This document shows positions 20,095-28,860 of a stretch of 64,000 bases of DNA, piece by piece. The stretch spans positions 267,125 through 331,124 of the forward strand of contig NJAL01000003.1 in NCBI GenBank assembly GCA_002591725.1, written 5' to 3'. The DNA is from Candidatus Didemnitutus mandela (GTDB lineage Bacteria > Verrucomicrobiota > Verrucomicrobiia > Opitutales > Opitutaceae). The notes under the pieces were generated by a model. The model ran no database searches. It worked only from the letters and a program-made list of their open reading frames with translations, and had not been told where the DNA came from. Made by a program: the position numbers and the translations under genes. Numbering within the stretch: the stretch's first letter is position 1; every line of letters starts with the position of its first letter.

Positions 20095-20800
20095 GGGAAA
20101 TTTGGTGGATGGGCGATTGATCGCGATCGGCGGTATCCATGGCTTTACGGACGAGTTTGAGACCTTGTGTAATGTTAGAGAAACTGCGGTTCTGGCGTTC
20201 GGATAAATTGATTTTACTAGGCGATCCCGATCAACCGCGGCCAGGACAGCCGGTGGGTCATAAACTTTCACTAAAAACGCGCGATGCTTTCGCTCTTTGT
20301 CAACCATGAAGTCCGACTGATCAATTATCTCAATACGGACGATCCGAGCTACCTCAAGAAATGCGATTACGAGACGCTCGACAAGGTGGGTCCCAGATGT
20401 TACTTCTTTATATCAAACCGATGTGGCTCCGCCTATGAGGATTCGTGCTATCGCGGTGGCTTTTGCGGATGGGCGGCTTTCCCCACGGGAAAATCCATGG
20501 AAGCAACAGCCGGCCCGTGTGGTGATGCGCGGGCCAAGTGGTCGCGCTACTAGAACCAGCTGCGTAACTGTTCGGAGGCGCCGGGAGCGCCGTATTGGTC
20601 GGTCTTTATGGGCTGGGGCTGCCTTCTGTGATCTAGGGCCATATATCGCGGTCGTAGTTCGAGCACACGAATTGGGTGCTCGGTTTCGATGCCGGATGTG
20701 CCACTGGCGGGCATTTGACTGCTTTCACCCTTTCAGACCAAGAAATAACCCAAATAAAAGCTGGTACAAAATGTTTTACCCCGTAAAAATCGAAAGCTTA
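20095..20800 (+). pseudogene. Serine/threonine (PrpE/ApaH-type) metallophosphatase remnant
   Basis: Plus-strand pieces follow the family: GRLIAIGGIHGFTDEFETL near 20110 (GDIHG metal motif with the aspartate changed to glycine), then a frameshifted SDKLILLGD near 20205 (GDxxDRG region). A stretch NHEVRLINYLNTDDPSYLKKCDYETLDKV near 20290-20380 follows, and finally GFDAGCATGGHLTAFTL near 20690, the IDTGCVFGGxLTA end motif. Stops and frame changes make it inactive. It begins just after ppk1 on the same strand. Confidence 0.68.
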
Positions 20801-21182
20801 AGTTAGGTTTATACCTGGACCAAGAGTACATTTTAAATATTCTTTTTTACTTTTTTAGATACTTATACACATGCAACAGCACATCGACCGAAGCACGCGT
20901 ACATTTATTCAGTTCTTGGAGCTCTTGCTCGAGCGATTCGAGGCGAATTGGGAGGGGTAGTTTGAGCTTCGGCGCTCCTACAAAATGTATTGCACAGCGA
21001 AATCGAGCTCGGGGCGGGAGATACAGTTGTTCAACTGCCGGGTCGAGAAAAAGGAGGACTACACCGATATTGAGTTGAATGGAATGCGATTGGTGTGTTG
21101 TCGTCGTCGACAGATTTCCCCTTGGCCAATACAATGCCATTGCTATCCCTGGGTTATACGAAACCAAGTAGCTGATTAGCTG
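20801..21182. other. Spacer before the SNF2 gene; possible unrecognised remnant
   Basis: Open frames exist on both strands (plus 20985-21179, minus 20847-21167) and neither gives a motif I recognise. The plus-strand stretch REIQLFNCRVEKKEDYTDIEL looks protein-like and could be eroded 5' sequence of the helicase gene or of a small neighbour. No promoter is evident. Confidence 0.3.
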
Positions 21183-23354
21183 ATGGCCGATGAGATTACT
21201 TCGTGCCTGCCGCGTTCGGCTTTTGTGGTGCCGATGTCAATAAAGCCGCCTGCCCGCGACCAAGGGGTGAGCGGCGAACGCAAAGCGCCTGATTTGTTGC
21301 TGAGTTTTACAGCCATCGGGTCCGAACTTATTTTTTTTGCATATTGGAAACAGGGGAAGAATCGAATTTCCGCGCTGGGCAGCGCTACCGTGCGTCCGAC
21401 TACCGCGGAGTGCGCCAAGCTGATTGCGCTTGCGAGCTATGCTCGTAAAGCGCACTTCCGCTACAATCAAGCGATGCGCGCTTACGTGCTCCAGTCGCTC
21501 GCTGACATCTCCGATTTTCTCCGCGACCTGCTGCCGCGCTGGGAAAAAAAGTTCATAATCGAAGCTGATTGCAAGGTCGAGGCGCTCAAAGTTGGTGTCC
21601 GTACGATCGAGATCGAGGCTGTGGCCGATAAGTATAACGGTACCGGCCTAAATCTTCGCTGGGTTTTTCGCGCTGGCGAAAAACTGCTGACTGACGAACA
21701 GGCGGCCATGCTCCTTAAACACGGCTGCACACCATTTCTGATGCCCGATCTTGGCATTGTGACGATGGCGCCCGAGAAACGAGAGAGCTTCCTCCAGTGG
21801 CGTCGCAACCTCGAGGAAACGCAGGATGATGGCTCGCTACCACCTTATCTCATTTTTTCGCTCTTCAACAACAACCGCATCAAGGTGACACTGGGTAACG
21901 AGATTGAGGCTTGGCGCCAGAAAGTCCTGACTCCACCTCCACCGGCCAGCACGCCTTTGCTGGCGGATTTCCTACGGCCTTACCAGCGGCGCGGTGTCGA
22001 ATGGATGAACCATCTCGCGGAGATAAACTGCCACGGTTTGCTTGCTGACGAAATGGGTCTTGGCAAGACCGTCCAGGTAATTGGGCTGTTCAAGGTACGG
22101 CCGCTCGCGGAAATGCGCCACTTGGTGGTGTGCCCTGCGAGCGTGTTGCCGGTGTGGCGTGAAGAGATCGCACGCTTTTATCCCGAGGCAAAAGTTGACA
22201 CGCTGAAGATGGGAAACGACTTTACGACGAACCCCGCGCCAGTCATCTGGCTGGCCAGTTACACCCAGCTGCGCAAGCACCGGGAGCTGCTCGATGGAAC
22301 GCAGTTTGGCTACGCGGTTCTCGACGAAGGCCAGTTCATTAAGAACCCGGATGCAAAAGTGACACAGGCCTGTTTCGTCGCGAAGGCTCGGCACCGCATC
22401 GTGATGACGGGCACGCCGCTGGAAAACCGGCAGTTAGACCTGTGGTCGATTTTTCGCTATTTATTGCCAGGTCTGCTTGGGTCGCGGGCGTCATTTGAGG
22501 CGGCGCTCGTCCAGAGCCGAGAGAAAATGGTGTTCCGTTTGCAGCAGCAACTTGCTCCTTTTATCCTACGCCGGACGAAGAAGGAAGTTGCGACTGAGCT
22601 GCCCCCAAAGGTGGATATGGATCTGCTCTGCTCTTTGACGGATGTGCAGCGTGCCGAATACGCCCGTGTGTGTGCCGAGGGCCTGCAACGGCTTGGCGAA
22701 AACACCGGTGGTAGGTTGCGCCAAAAGTCCTTTGGTTTCCTCGCACTGCTGACACGCCTGCGGCAGGTTTGCTGCGATCCCAATATGCTACCGTGGCTGA
22801 ATTTGCCGCTACACGACAGCGGAAAATTGCAGATGCTGATCGAAAAGCTCGCCGAAGTACTGGGCAGTGGACACAAAGTTGTGATTTTCTCGCAGTTCGT
22901 AGCGCTGCTCGATCGTGTGCGCAACGCTTTGGAGACTCATTACCCATCTCTTCCTTGCTATAAAATCACAGGCGTGACAATCGATCGCCAAAAACCGGTG
23001 CAACAGTTCCAGACCGCGCAAAGTGCTGCAGTAATGTTGGTGAGCCTGAAAGCGGCGGGTATTGGCATCACGCTGCATGCAGCGGACTATGTTTTCTTGC
23101 TTGATCCATGGTGGAACCCGGCGGTAGAAGAGCAGGCGATCGATCGCGTTCACCGCATTGGCCAGAGAAAAACCGTTTTTGTTTATCGCATGGTGACCGT
23201 GGGCACAATCGAAGAGCGAATTCAAGCATTAAAAACAAATAAAAAAGTTCTATTTGACCAGGTTTTTGGCCATGCTACGAGCGACTTCGAATGGATGAAA
23301 AATTTTAACTTACTGCAGAACCTGGTCCAGCTGGCCGTCCAGGAACCAGGTTAG
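21183..23354 (+). CDS. SNF2-family DEAD/DEAH-box helicase/ATPase
   Basis: A 723-residue Swi2/Snf2-type ATPase that translocates on double-stranded DNA, function in bacteria mostly unknown. Motifs in order: LRPYQRRGVEWM (Q-motif-like region), Walker A in LADEMGLGKT with Lys295, VVCPASVLPVW (Ia), motif II reading DEGQ (381-384), MTGTPLENRQLDLWSI (III region), then the second RecA domain with LLTRLRQVCCDP, VVIFSQFVALLDRV (IV), LKAAGIGITLHAADYVFLLDPWWNPAVE (V) and DRVHRIGQ (VI). Many relatives are longer and carry an N-terminal zinc-binding SWIM domain, absent here, so this may be an N-terminally shortened but intact form. The ATG at 21183 directly follows in-frame stops. Confidence 0.9.
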   Translation: MADEITSCLPRSAFVVPMSIKPPARDQGVSGERKAPDLLLSFTAIGSELIFFAYWKQGKNRISALGSATVRPTTAECAKLIALASYARKAHFRYNQAMRAYVLQSLADISDFLRDLLPRWEKKFIIEADCKVEALKVGVRTIEIEAVADKYNGTGLNLRWVFRAGEKLLTDEQAAMLLKHGCTPFLMPDLGIVTMAPEKRESFLQWRRNLEETQDDGSLPPYLIFSLFNNNRIKVTLGNEIEAWRQKVLTPPPPASTPLLADFLRPYQRRGVEWMNHLAEINCHGLLADEMGLGKTVQVIGLFKVRPLAEMRHLVVCPASVLPVWREEIARFYPEAKVDTLKMGNDFTTNPAPVIWLASYTQLRKHRELLDGTQFGYAVLDEGQFIKNPDAKVTQACFVAKARHRIVMTGTPLENRQLDLWSIFRYLLPGLLGSRASFEAALVQSREKMVFRLQQQLAPFILRRTKKEVATELPPKVDMDLLCSLTDVQRAEYARVCAEGLQRLGENTGGRLRQKSFGFLALLTRLRQVCCDPNMLPWLNLPLHDSGKLQMLIEKLAEVLGSGHKVVIFSQFVALLDRVRNALETHYPSLPCYKITGVTIDRQKPVQQFQTAQSAAVMLVSLKAAGIGITLHAADYVFLLDPWWNPAVEEQAIDRVHRIGQRKTVFVYRMVTVGTIEERIQALKTNKKVLFDQVFGHATSDFEWMKNFNLLQNLVQLAVQEPG

Positions 23355-24417
23355 GTGGAAATGCCGAATTCGTCTGTCCCTCATTGCCTCTGAGAAACGG
23401 GGATGATAAGTTATTAATTGTTTGTTTTTTACGACGTAAATAACTGGTGATGATGTTGCGGTGGCTATTGGGCGGGACACTTTGATTTAAGCGAATAACT
23501 GCACGAGACATCCCTCCTCTATCCTTTTACATTGCGTAGCGTTGAGGTTTTTATTTTACTAATGAGCTATTAAACAGTAAAATTTTTACACTAAAATTCA
23601 TCCACTTCAATGAAATCCGTCGAGATCAACTAAAAACTAAGATAAAAAACATTTTTTAATTCCAAGAAAAGGTTATTTGCGCTGCTTCCCGCAGCTCTGG
23701 TGAGTGGTTCTTCGCTTTTTTTGGGGAAACCAGAGTGCTATTGGACGCTCTTATTATACTATACAAGAAGGGCGCTTTGCATGGCGACGAGGCCGAGCCA
23801 GCCTCACAGAAGACTAGACAAAGAAGAAACTTGCGATTCCCAGTTACAAAGTTCCTCAAAAAGTTACTGACAAGCGTTTGTTTTCAGATCCAATACGCCG
23901 GTCATGCGATTAACATCCATGGTGCATCGGCGGACTTTACTTCGACGAACCACTCTTCACTATGCTGCATGTATCTCGGTGCGAAGACTACGATGATTAA
24001 TGGTTTGTTTGTAAAGCTGAACTACGGATTCGCCGGCTGCATCTGTCCATTTGTTATCCCAATGTTGTTGAATGGAGGAATAGCGACGTTTTCGTGTCCG
24101 TCCGGATAACACGATGAACTTGCTCTGAACTTGCTCAATGGATGTTATGTCGGCACAAACTACTATCTTTTGGCAACGACTCGAATTGACCAATCTGCTA
24201 TGATATTCGGCAACTTGAAGGACAATAGAATATATATTAGGATAATACAGGACAGTACCTACGGTACTGCTTCGTCAAAGCGACGGCTTGTAGCGTGTGT
24301 TTTCGTTTAGACCAACTACTATCTTAATGTTAATGCACTAACAATGAATTGTTTTTAGGTCTTTTAGGATTATCCCTCCTTTTTTAATCTTCAGACCATG
24401 CTAGTATTGCAAAAATT
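23355..24417. other. No gene recognised; AT-rich spacer upstream of pstS
   Basis: The longest open frame (plus 23735-24109) has no motif I recognise and no consistent composition. A decayed gene upstream of pstS is plausible. I looked for a Pho-box-like pair of direct repeats before pstS and did not find a convincing one. Confidence 0.45.
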
Positions 24418-25428
24418 ATGAATCGCATTCTTCTTCTTGTTACCGGCCTAGCCAGTTTTCTGACTACCGCTTTCGCTTGGGATAAAACGCTCATTAACGG
24501 TGCCGGGGCTACATTCCCGCAGCCGATTTATACCAAGTGGTTTTCCGAGTACGCTAAGATCAATCCTTACATCTGCTTCAATTATCAGGGCATCGGCTCT
24601 GGTGGTGGCCAGAGGCAGATCCTTTCCGAGACCGTCGATTTTGGTGCCTCCGATAGCCCGATGTCTGATGAAACCCTCGCGAAGGCTCCTCGCGCGCTCT
24701 TACAACTACCGATTCTCGCTGGCGCCGTCGTCATTAGCTACAACATTCCTGGCAACCCGGTGCTGAAATTCGATGGCAAAGTTCTCGCCGACATTTTTTT
24801 GGGCAAAATAAAAAAATGGAATGACCAGCATATTGCCAGCCAGAATCCAAAAGTTAAACTGCCCGATACCGATATCATTGTTGTGCACCGTTCCGACGGC
24901 TCCGGAACGAGCTACATCTTTACCGACTATCTTTCGAATGTGAACGGCGAGTGGAAGTCCAAGGTTGGTACCAACACTGCCGTTAAATGGCCGGTCGGCC
25001 TTGGTGGCAAAGGCAATGCTGGCGTCGCTGGCCAAATCAAACAATCGCCTGGCTCTATCGGCTACGTGGAGCTAGCTTATGCGAAGCAGAATAACTTACC
25101 TTACGCTGACCTCAAGAACTCTAAGGGCTACTACATCACCCCAACGGTTGATTCCGTGGCCCAGGCATTTGCTACGGTGACTATTCCCGAAAGTTTTTGT
25201 TTTTCGATGGTGAACTCCCCGGGCGCGAAAGCGTACCCGATTGCCGGTGCTACCTGGGTGTTTGTCTATCAACAACAAAAAGATGCAGAAAAGGGGAGAG
25301 TCTTGGTCCAGTTTCTTAAGTGGGCTTACTTCGCCGGTCAAAAGATGGCTATCGACCTTGATTACGCTCCGCTTCCGAAAAACGTTCAGTGGCGCGTTTT
25401 GGAGCGCCTTAAGGAGATCAAATACTAA
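24418..25428 (+). CDS. pstS: Phosphate ABC transporter, periplasmic phosphate-binding protein
   Basis: Captures phosphate in the periplasm for the PstCAB importer. It has 336 residues with a clear signal peptide (about 1-20, ending TTAFA). Binding-site landmarks are INGAGATFPQPIYTKW (about 26-41), YQGIGSGGGQRQI (about 56-68), VDFGASDSPMS (about 73-83) and the strongly conserved VVHRSDGSGTSYIFTDYL (about 158-175). It is first in an intact pstSCAB run on the plus strand. Starts at the ATG at 24418. Confidence 0.95.
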   Translation: MNRILLLVTGLASFLTTAFAWDKTLINGAGATFPQPIYTKWFSEYAKINPYICFNYQGIGSGGGQRQILSETVDFGASDSPMSDETLAKAPRALLQLPILAGAVVISYNIPGNPVLKFDGKVLADIFLGKIKKWNDQHIASQNPKVKLPDTDIIVVHRSDGSGTSYIFTDYLSNVNGEWKSKVGTNTAVKWPVGLGGKGNAGVAGQIKQSPGSIGYVELAYAKQNNLPYADLKNSKGYYITPTVDSVAQAFATVTIPESFCFSMVNSPGAKAYPIAGATWVFVYQQQKDAEKGRVLVQFLKWAYFAGQKMAIDLDYAPLPKNVQWRVLERLKEIKY

Positions 25429-25525
25429 AATTTAATTTTGGGTTATTCCTTAGCGAAGTAGAATCGAGCGGAAGGCGTGAAGAACGTTCCTCTTGCTTTG
25501 TTTTATAATTCATAAAGACTCTTTC

Positions 25526-26494
25526 ATGTCGATAGAAGAGATTCCTCCTTTTGCGGCCCCTCAAATGACTCCGCTGCGCCGCTGGCCCGACAACATCTTT
25601 CGTTGGACTGCACTGATTGCGGCGCTAGCGGTTGTCGGCTTGATCTTTTTCGTCGGGTTCGAGCTCTACCTGGACTCGCGTCAGTCATGGAATAAATTTG
25701 GCCTACATTTCTTTAGCAGCGCTACTTGGAATCCGGCGAGTGATGAGTATGGGGCGTGGCCTTTCATCTACGGCACGCTGGTTTCTTCTCTCATCGCCTT
25801 GCTGATCGCGGTGCCTCTCGGGGTTGGCACGGCGCTTTTTCTTACAGAGCTTGCTCCGCAAAAAATTCGTGAGCCAATCATTATGGTGACCGAAGTGCTC
25901 GCTGCCGTGCCGAGCGTGATTTTTGGCCTCTGGGCCACATTTGTCCTCGTCCCATGGCTGCGTGATAACCCCTTCCAGTGGCTACAACACTGGCTCGGCT
26001 TTCTGCCTCTTTTCGAGGGGCCGATCTACGGCCCGAGCATGCTCTCGGGCGGCATCATCATCGCGATCATGATCCTTCCAATCGTTACTGCTGTGTCGCG
26101 CGAAGTTCTGCGTTCCGTGCCGAACCTCCAACGCGAGGCAGCTTATGCCCTCGGCGCGACGCATTGGGAAGTGATACGCATTGCAGTCCTGGGCTCCGCG
26201 CGGCGCGGCCTTTTCGGTGCCGCCATGCTCGGTCTCGGCCGCGCGCTCGGCGAAACAATGGCGGTGACAATGGCCATCGGAAATCGCCCCGACATCAGCG
26301 TCTCTGTTTTCTCGCCTGCCTATACGCTTGCAAGCGTTATCGCTAACGAGTTCGCCGAGGCTATCTCGGCCTTGTACCTCAACTCGCTTTTTGCTCTCGG
26401 CCTCGTGTTGATTGGGATCACGTTGTTGGTTAATATTATTGCCCAGTTGATCCTCCATTCGCTGGCGGGCGGCCAATCCGGGAAAGTGATGTAA
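25526..26494 (+). CDS. pstC: Phosphate ABC transporter permease PstC
   Basis: One of two membrane permeases of the high-affinity phosphate importer. The ATG at 25526 gives 322 residues, with a first membrane segment at about 21-47 and a large periplasmic loop before the transport domain. The cytoplasmic coupling motif reads EVLRSVPNLQREAAYALGATHWEVIRIAVL, and GRALGETMAVTMAIGN is the PstC signature. A frame extension to 25493 uses an alternative start and is less likely. The stop codon overlaps the pstA start (TAATG), indicating translational coupling. Confidence 0.95.
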   Translation: MSIEEIPPFAAPQMTPLRRWPDNIFRWTALIAALAVVGLIFFVGFELYLDSRQSWNKFGLHFFSSATWNPASDEYGAWPFIYGTLVSSLIALLIAVPLGVGTALFLTELAPQKIREPIIMVTEVLAAVPSVIFGLWATFVLVPWLRDNPFQWLQHWLGFLPLFEGPIYGPSMLSGGIIIAIMILPIVTAVSREVLRSVPNLQREAAYALGATHWEVIRIAVLGSARRGLFGAAMLGLGRALGETMAVTMAIGNRPDISVSVFSPAYTLASVIANEFAEAISALYLNSLFALGLVLIGITLLVNIIAQLILHSLAGGQSGKVM

Positions 26495-27366
26495 TGGAAG
26501 CGATTACTTTGCCTTCCCAGTCCAACGACGCCCGGGTTCCCTGGCGCAATTTTAAGAATCGCACGATGACGTTCGTGCTCTTCGGCTGTTCTGTTGCCGC
26601 GATAGCGCCACTGATTTTTGTGCTCTACTTCCTCATAAAGAAGGGGTTCAGCTCGTTGGATTGGAGTTTTTTCACCCAGCTGCCCAAGCCTACCGGAGAA
26701 GTTGGCGGTGGTATGGCCAACGCTATCGCGGGCACGCTCGAGTTGCTCGCCATGGCTTCCGCTCTCGGTGTTCCGCTCGGCTTGTTGGGCGGTGTTTATA
26801 TTTCGGAATACGGTTCGAATCGTGCGAACTATTGGATCCGCTTATCTGCCGACTTGCTCAACGGGGTACCGTCGATTGTGTGGGGTATGGTCGTCTATGC
26901 GATGCTTGTTGTCCCTTTCAAAACGTTCTCTGTTTACGCAGGCAGCACCGCGCTCGGCATCATGATGATTCCGCTCGTGATGCGGACTACCGAGGAGGTG
27001 CTGACCCTTGTTCCGCAAAGCTATCGCGAGTCCGGCCTCGCGCTTGGGATCGCGCCTTGGAAAGTCACTGTCGTGATCGTTATGCGGGCTGCGATGAAAG
27101 GCATTACTACGGGTGTCCTCATTGCTATCGCCCGTGTCGCTGGCGAAACCGCGCCGCTGCTCTTCACCGCCTTGGGCAATAATTTTTGGAGTCACAGCCT
27201 GAAGGAGCCTATCGCTGCTCTTCCGCTGCAAATTTTTAGCTATGCTATTTCGCCGTACGAGGACTTACACCGGCAAGCCTGGGCCGGTGCGCTCGTGCTC
27301 ATCCTCATTATTTTTGGCCTCAACATTTTTGTCCGCGTCCTTTCCAGCGACCGCAAATTCCGCTAG
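26494..27366 (+). CDS. pstA: Phosphate ABC transporter permease PstA
   Basis: Second permease of the phosphate importer, 290 residues with about six membrane segments. Landmarks are [12 protein letters not shown], a coupling loop [32 protein letters not shown], and [15 protein letters not shown], typical of PstA. Its ATG shares a base with the pstC stop. Intact. Confidence 0.95.
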   Translation: MEAITLPSQSNDARVPWRNFKNRTMTFVLFGCSVAAIAPLIFVLYFLIKKGFSSLDWSFFTQLPKPTGEVGGGMANAIAGTLELLAMASALGVPLGLLGGVYISEYGSNRANYWIRLSADLLNGVPSIVWGMVVYAMLVVPFKTFSVYAGSTALGIMMIPLVMRTTEEVLTLVPQSYRESGLALGIAPWKVTVVIVMRAAMKGITTGVLIAIARVAGETAPLLFTALGNNFWSHSLKEPIAALPLQIFSYAISPYEDLHRQAWAGALVLILIIFGLNIFVRVLSSDRKFR

Positions 27367-27377
27367 CTACGCTCATA

Positions 27378-28226
27378 ATGGCTGAACCTTCCCATACTGC
27401 CACAAGCCGGCCCGTCAAGCAAACCGCGCTGCCGTACCAGTCGGTGGACCAACCCGCTACCGTTCAGGAAGAAATAGCTTTCGATATTGACAACATTTGT
27501 CTCTTTTATAAGCAGCGGCAGGCGTTGTATAACATTTCTATCAAAATCCCTGCCAGAAAAGTCACGGCAATTATTGGGCCGAGCGGTTGCGGGAAATCCA
27601 CATTTTTGCGCGCGCTCAACCGGATGCACGAGCTTGTCCCCGACACGCGTCTTACCGGTACATTGCGGCTGAATGGAAAAGATCTTTATTCGCCGACGGT
27701 TGATCCCACGGTAGTACGCCGACGCGTAGGCATGGTGTTTCAAAAATCGAATCCGTTTCCTACGATGACGATTGCGGAAAATGTGCTTTGCGGTTTGCGT
27801 TTGAATGGGGTTTTCGAAAAGGCGTTCCTTAGGCAGCGTCTTGAGGAGTCGCTCAGGATGGCAGCCCTTTGGGATGAGGTGAAGGATCATCTTTCCCGTC
27901 CCGGCATCAGCCTTTCTGGTGGCCAGCAACAGCGCCTTTGCATCGCTCGCGCCATTGCCGTGCGGCCGGAAGTGCTTCTCCTCGATGAGCCGTGCTCGGC
28001 GCTCGACCCCATCGCGACTGCAAAAGTCGAAGGACTCATCAGCAAATTGAAGTCGCGCTATACGATCGTGATCGTGACGCACAACATGCAGCAGGCTGCT
28101 CGTGTGTCGGATCGCACTGCCTTTTTCTATCTCGGCAAACTCGTCGAGTTCGGTGCCACGCAGAAGATATTTATGAATCCCACCAACTGGCAGACCGAGG
28201 CCTACGTTTCTGGACGGTTCGGTTGA
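27378..28226 (+). CDS. pstB: Phosphate ABC transporter ATPase PstB
   Basis: Energises phosphate import. It has 282 residues, with an N-terminal extension of about 30 residues before the ATPase domain. Walker A is GPSGCGKST (67-75), a Q-loop lies in [14 protein letters not shown], the ABC signature is LSGGQQQR (179-186), Walker B with D-loop reads [12 protein letters not shown], and the switch histidine sits in VTHNMQQA. It begins 11 bases after pstA and is intact. The gene that normally follows, phoU, is destroyed. Confidence 0.95.
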   Translation: MAEPSHTATSRPVKQTALPYQSVDQPATVQEEIAFDIDNICLFYKQRQALYNISIKIPARKVTAIIGPSGCGKSTFLRALNRMHELVPDTRLTGTLRLNGKDLYSPTVDPTVVRRRVGMVFQKSNPFPTMTIAENVLCGLRLNGVFEKAFLRQRLEESLRMAALWDEVKDHLSRPGISLSGGQQQRLCIARAIAVRPEVLLLDEPCSALDPIATAKVEGLISKLKSRYTIVIVTHNMQQAARVSDRTAFFYLGKLVEFGATQKIFMNPTNWQTEAYVSGRFG

Positions 28227-28234
28227 CTTTTACA

Positions 28235-28860
28235 TCTCTATGCTGCCGACGAGCTATTATGCAAATAGGAAATCGGCACCATCGAGCAGAGCCAGGCTGC
28301 TGTGCGCGCACTAATTGAGACCGATTCTAAATGATTGGTTGACAATGTGATCTATGCTGACTACGAGACCACCTAGTACGAATTGCAGATTGACGACGGG
28401 GAAATTTGCTATGCGAAATTAAGCAGACTGGCCGCCTGCGTGCTGTGTCTCGTGGTTGTCGGCATTGAAAGCCTACCACGATTGGGAACGCATGGGGCCG
28501 CGAGTACACACGAGCATCACGCACTGCGCGCAAGTTGTCGATCGAGCTAAAGATCCAACTCTATACCGACATGCAGCGCATTAACAACATCGCGTTCGAT
28601 TGCTGCCTGCAGGAAGGTAATCAAAAGACGCTTGTGGTGTGCCTTTCCGATATGGAGTCGATAATATTTAAACTGCTTTGTTTGTTGCCGTCTCAAGAGT
28701 TACATGCTTGAGAAGCCGGATACAAACTGTGCGGGCAATCGAGTTGATCTTTATCTCGAAGTCGATCGAGCGCACGCACTGCCGAGGAGACGGTCTACTT
28801 TTTGAGTGGTAATTACGCTCGCTACACCGAAGAAGTCTGCAAGGGGCCTGCCGCAAGATC
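28235..28860 (+). pseudogene. phoU: PhoU remnant
   Basis: PhoU couples the Pst transporter to the phosphate-sensing kinase and restrains uptake. Directly after pstB its three-helix repeats can still be read in pieces: DNVIYADYETT and YELQIDDGEICYAK near 28345, VVVGIESLPRL near 28460, then LSIELKIQLYTDMQRINNIAFDC near 28540 (highly characteristic), and a C-terminal EETVYFLSGNYARYTEE near 28790 matching the usual VIYLVRGxDVRH end. Several stops and frameshifts lie between, and most metal-binding aspartates of the second domain are gone. Confidence 0.8.

Noticed and set aside
24300..24417. Pho box upstream of pstS
   Set aside because: No pair of conserved direct repeats with suitable spacing could be recognised.
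27363..28082. 239-codon open frame on the minus strand
   Set aside because: Antisense shadow of pstB.
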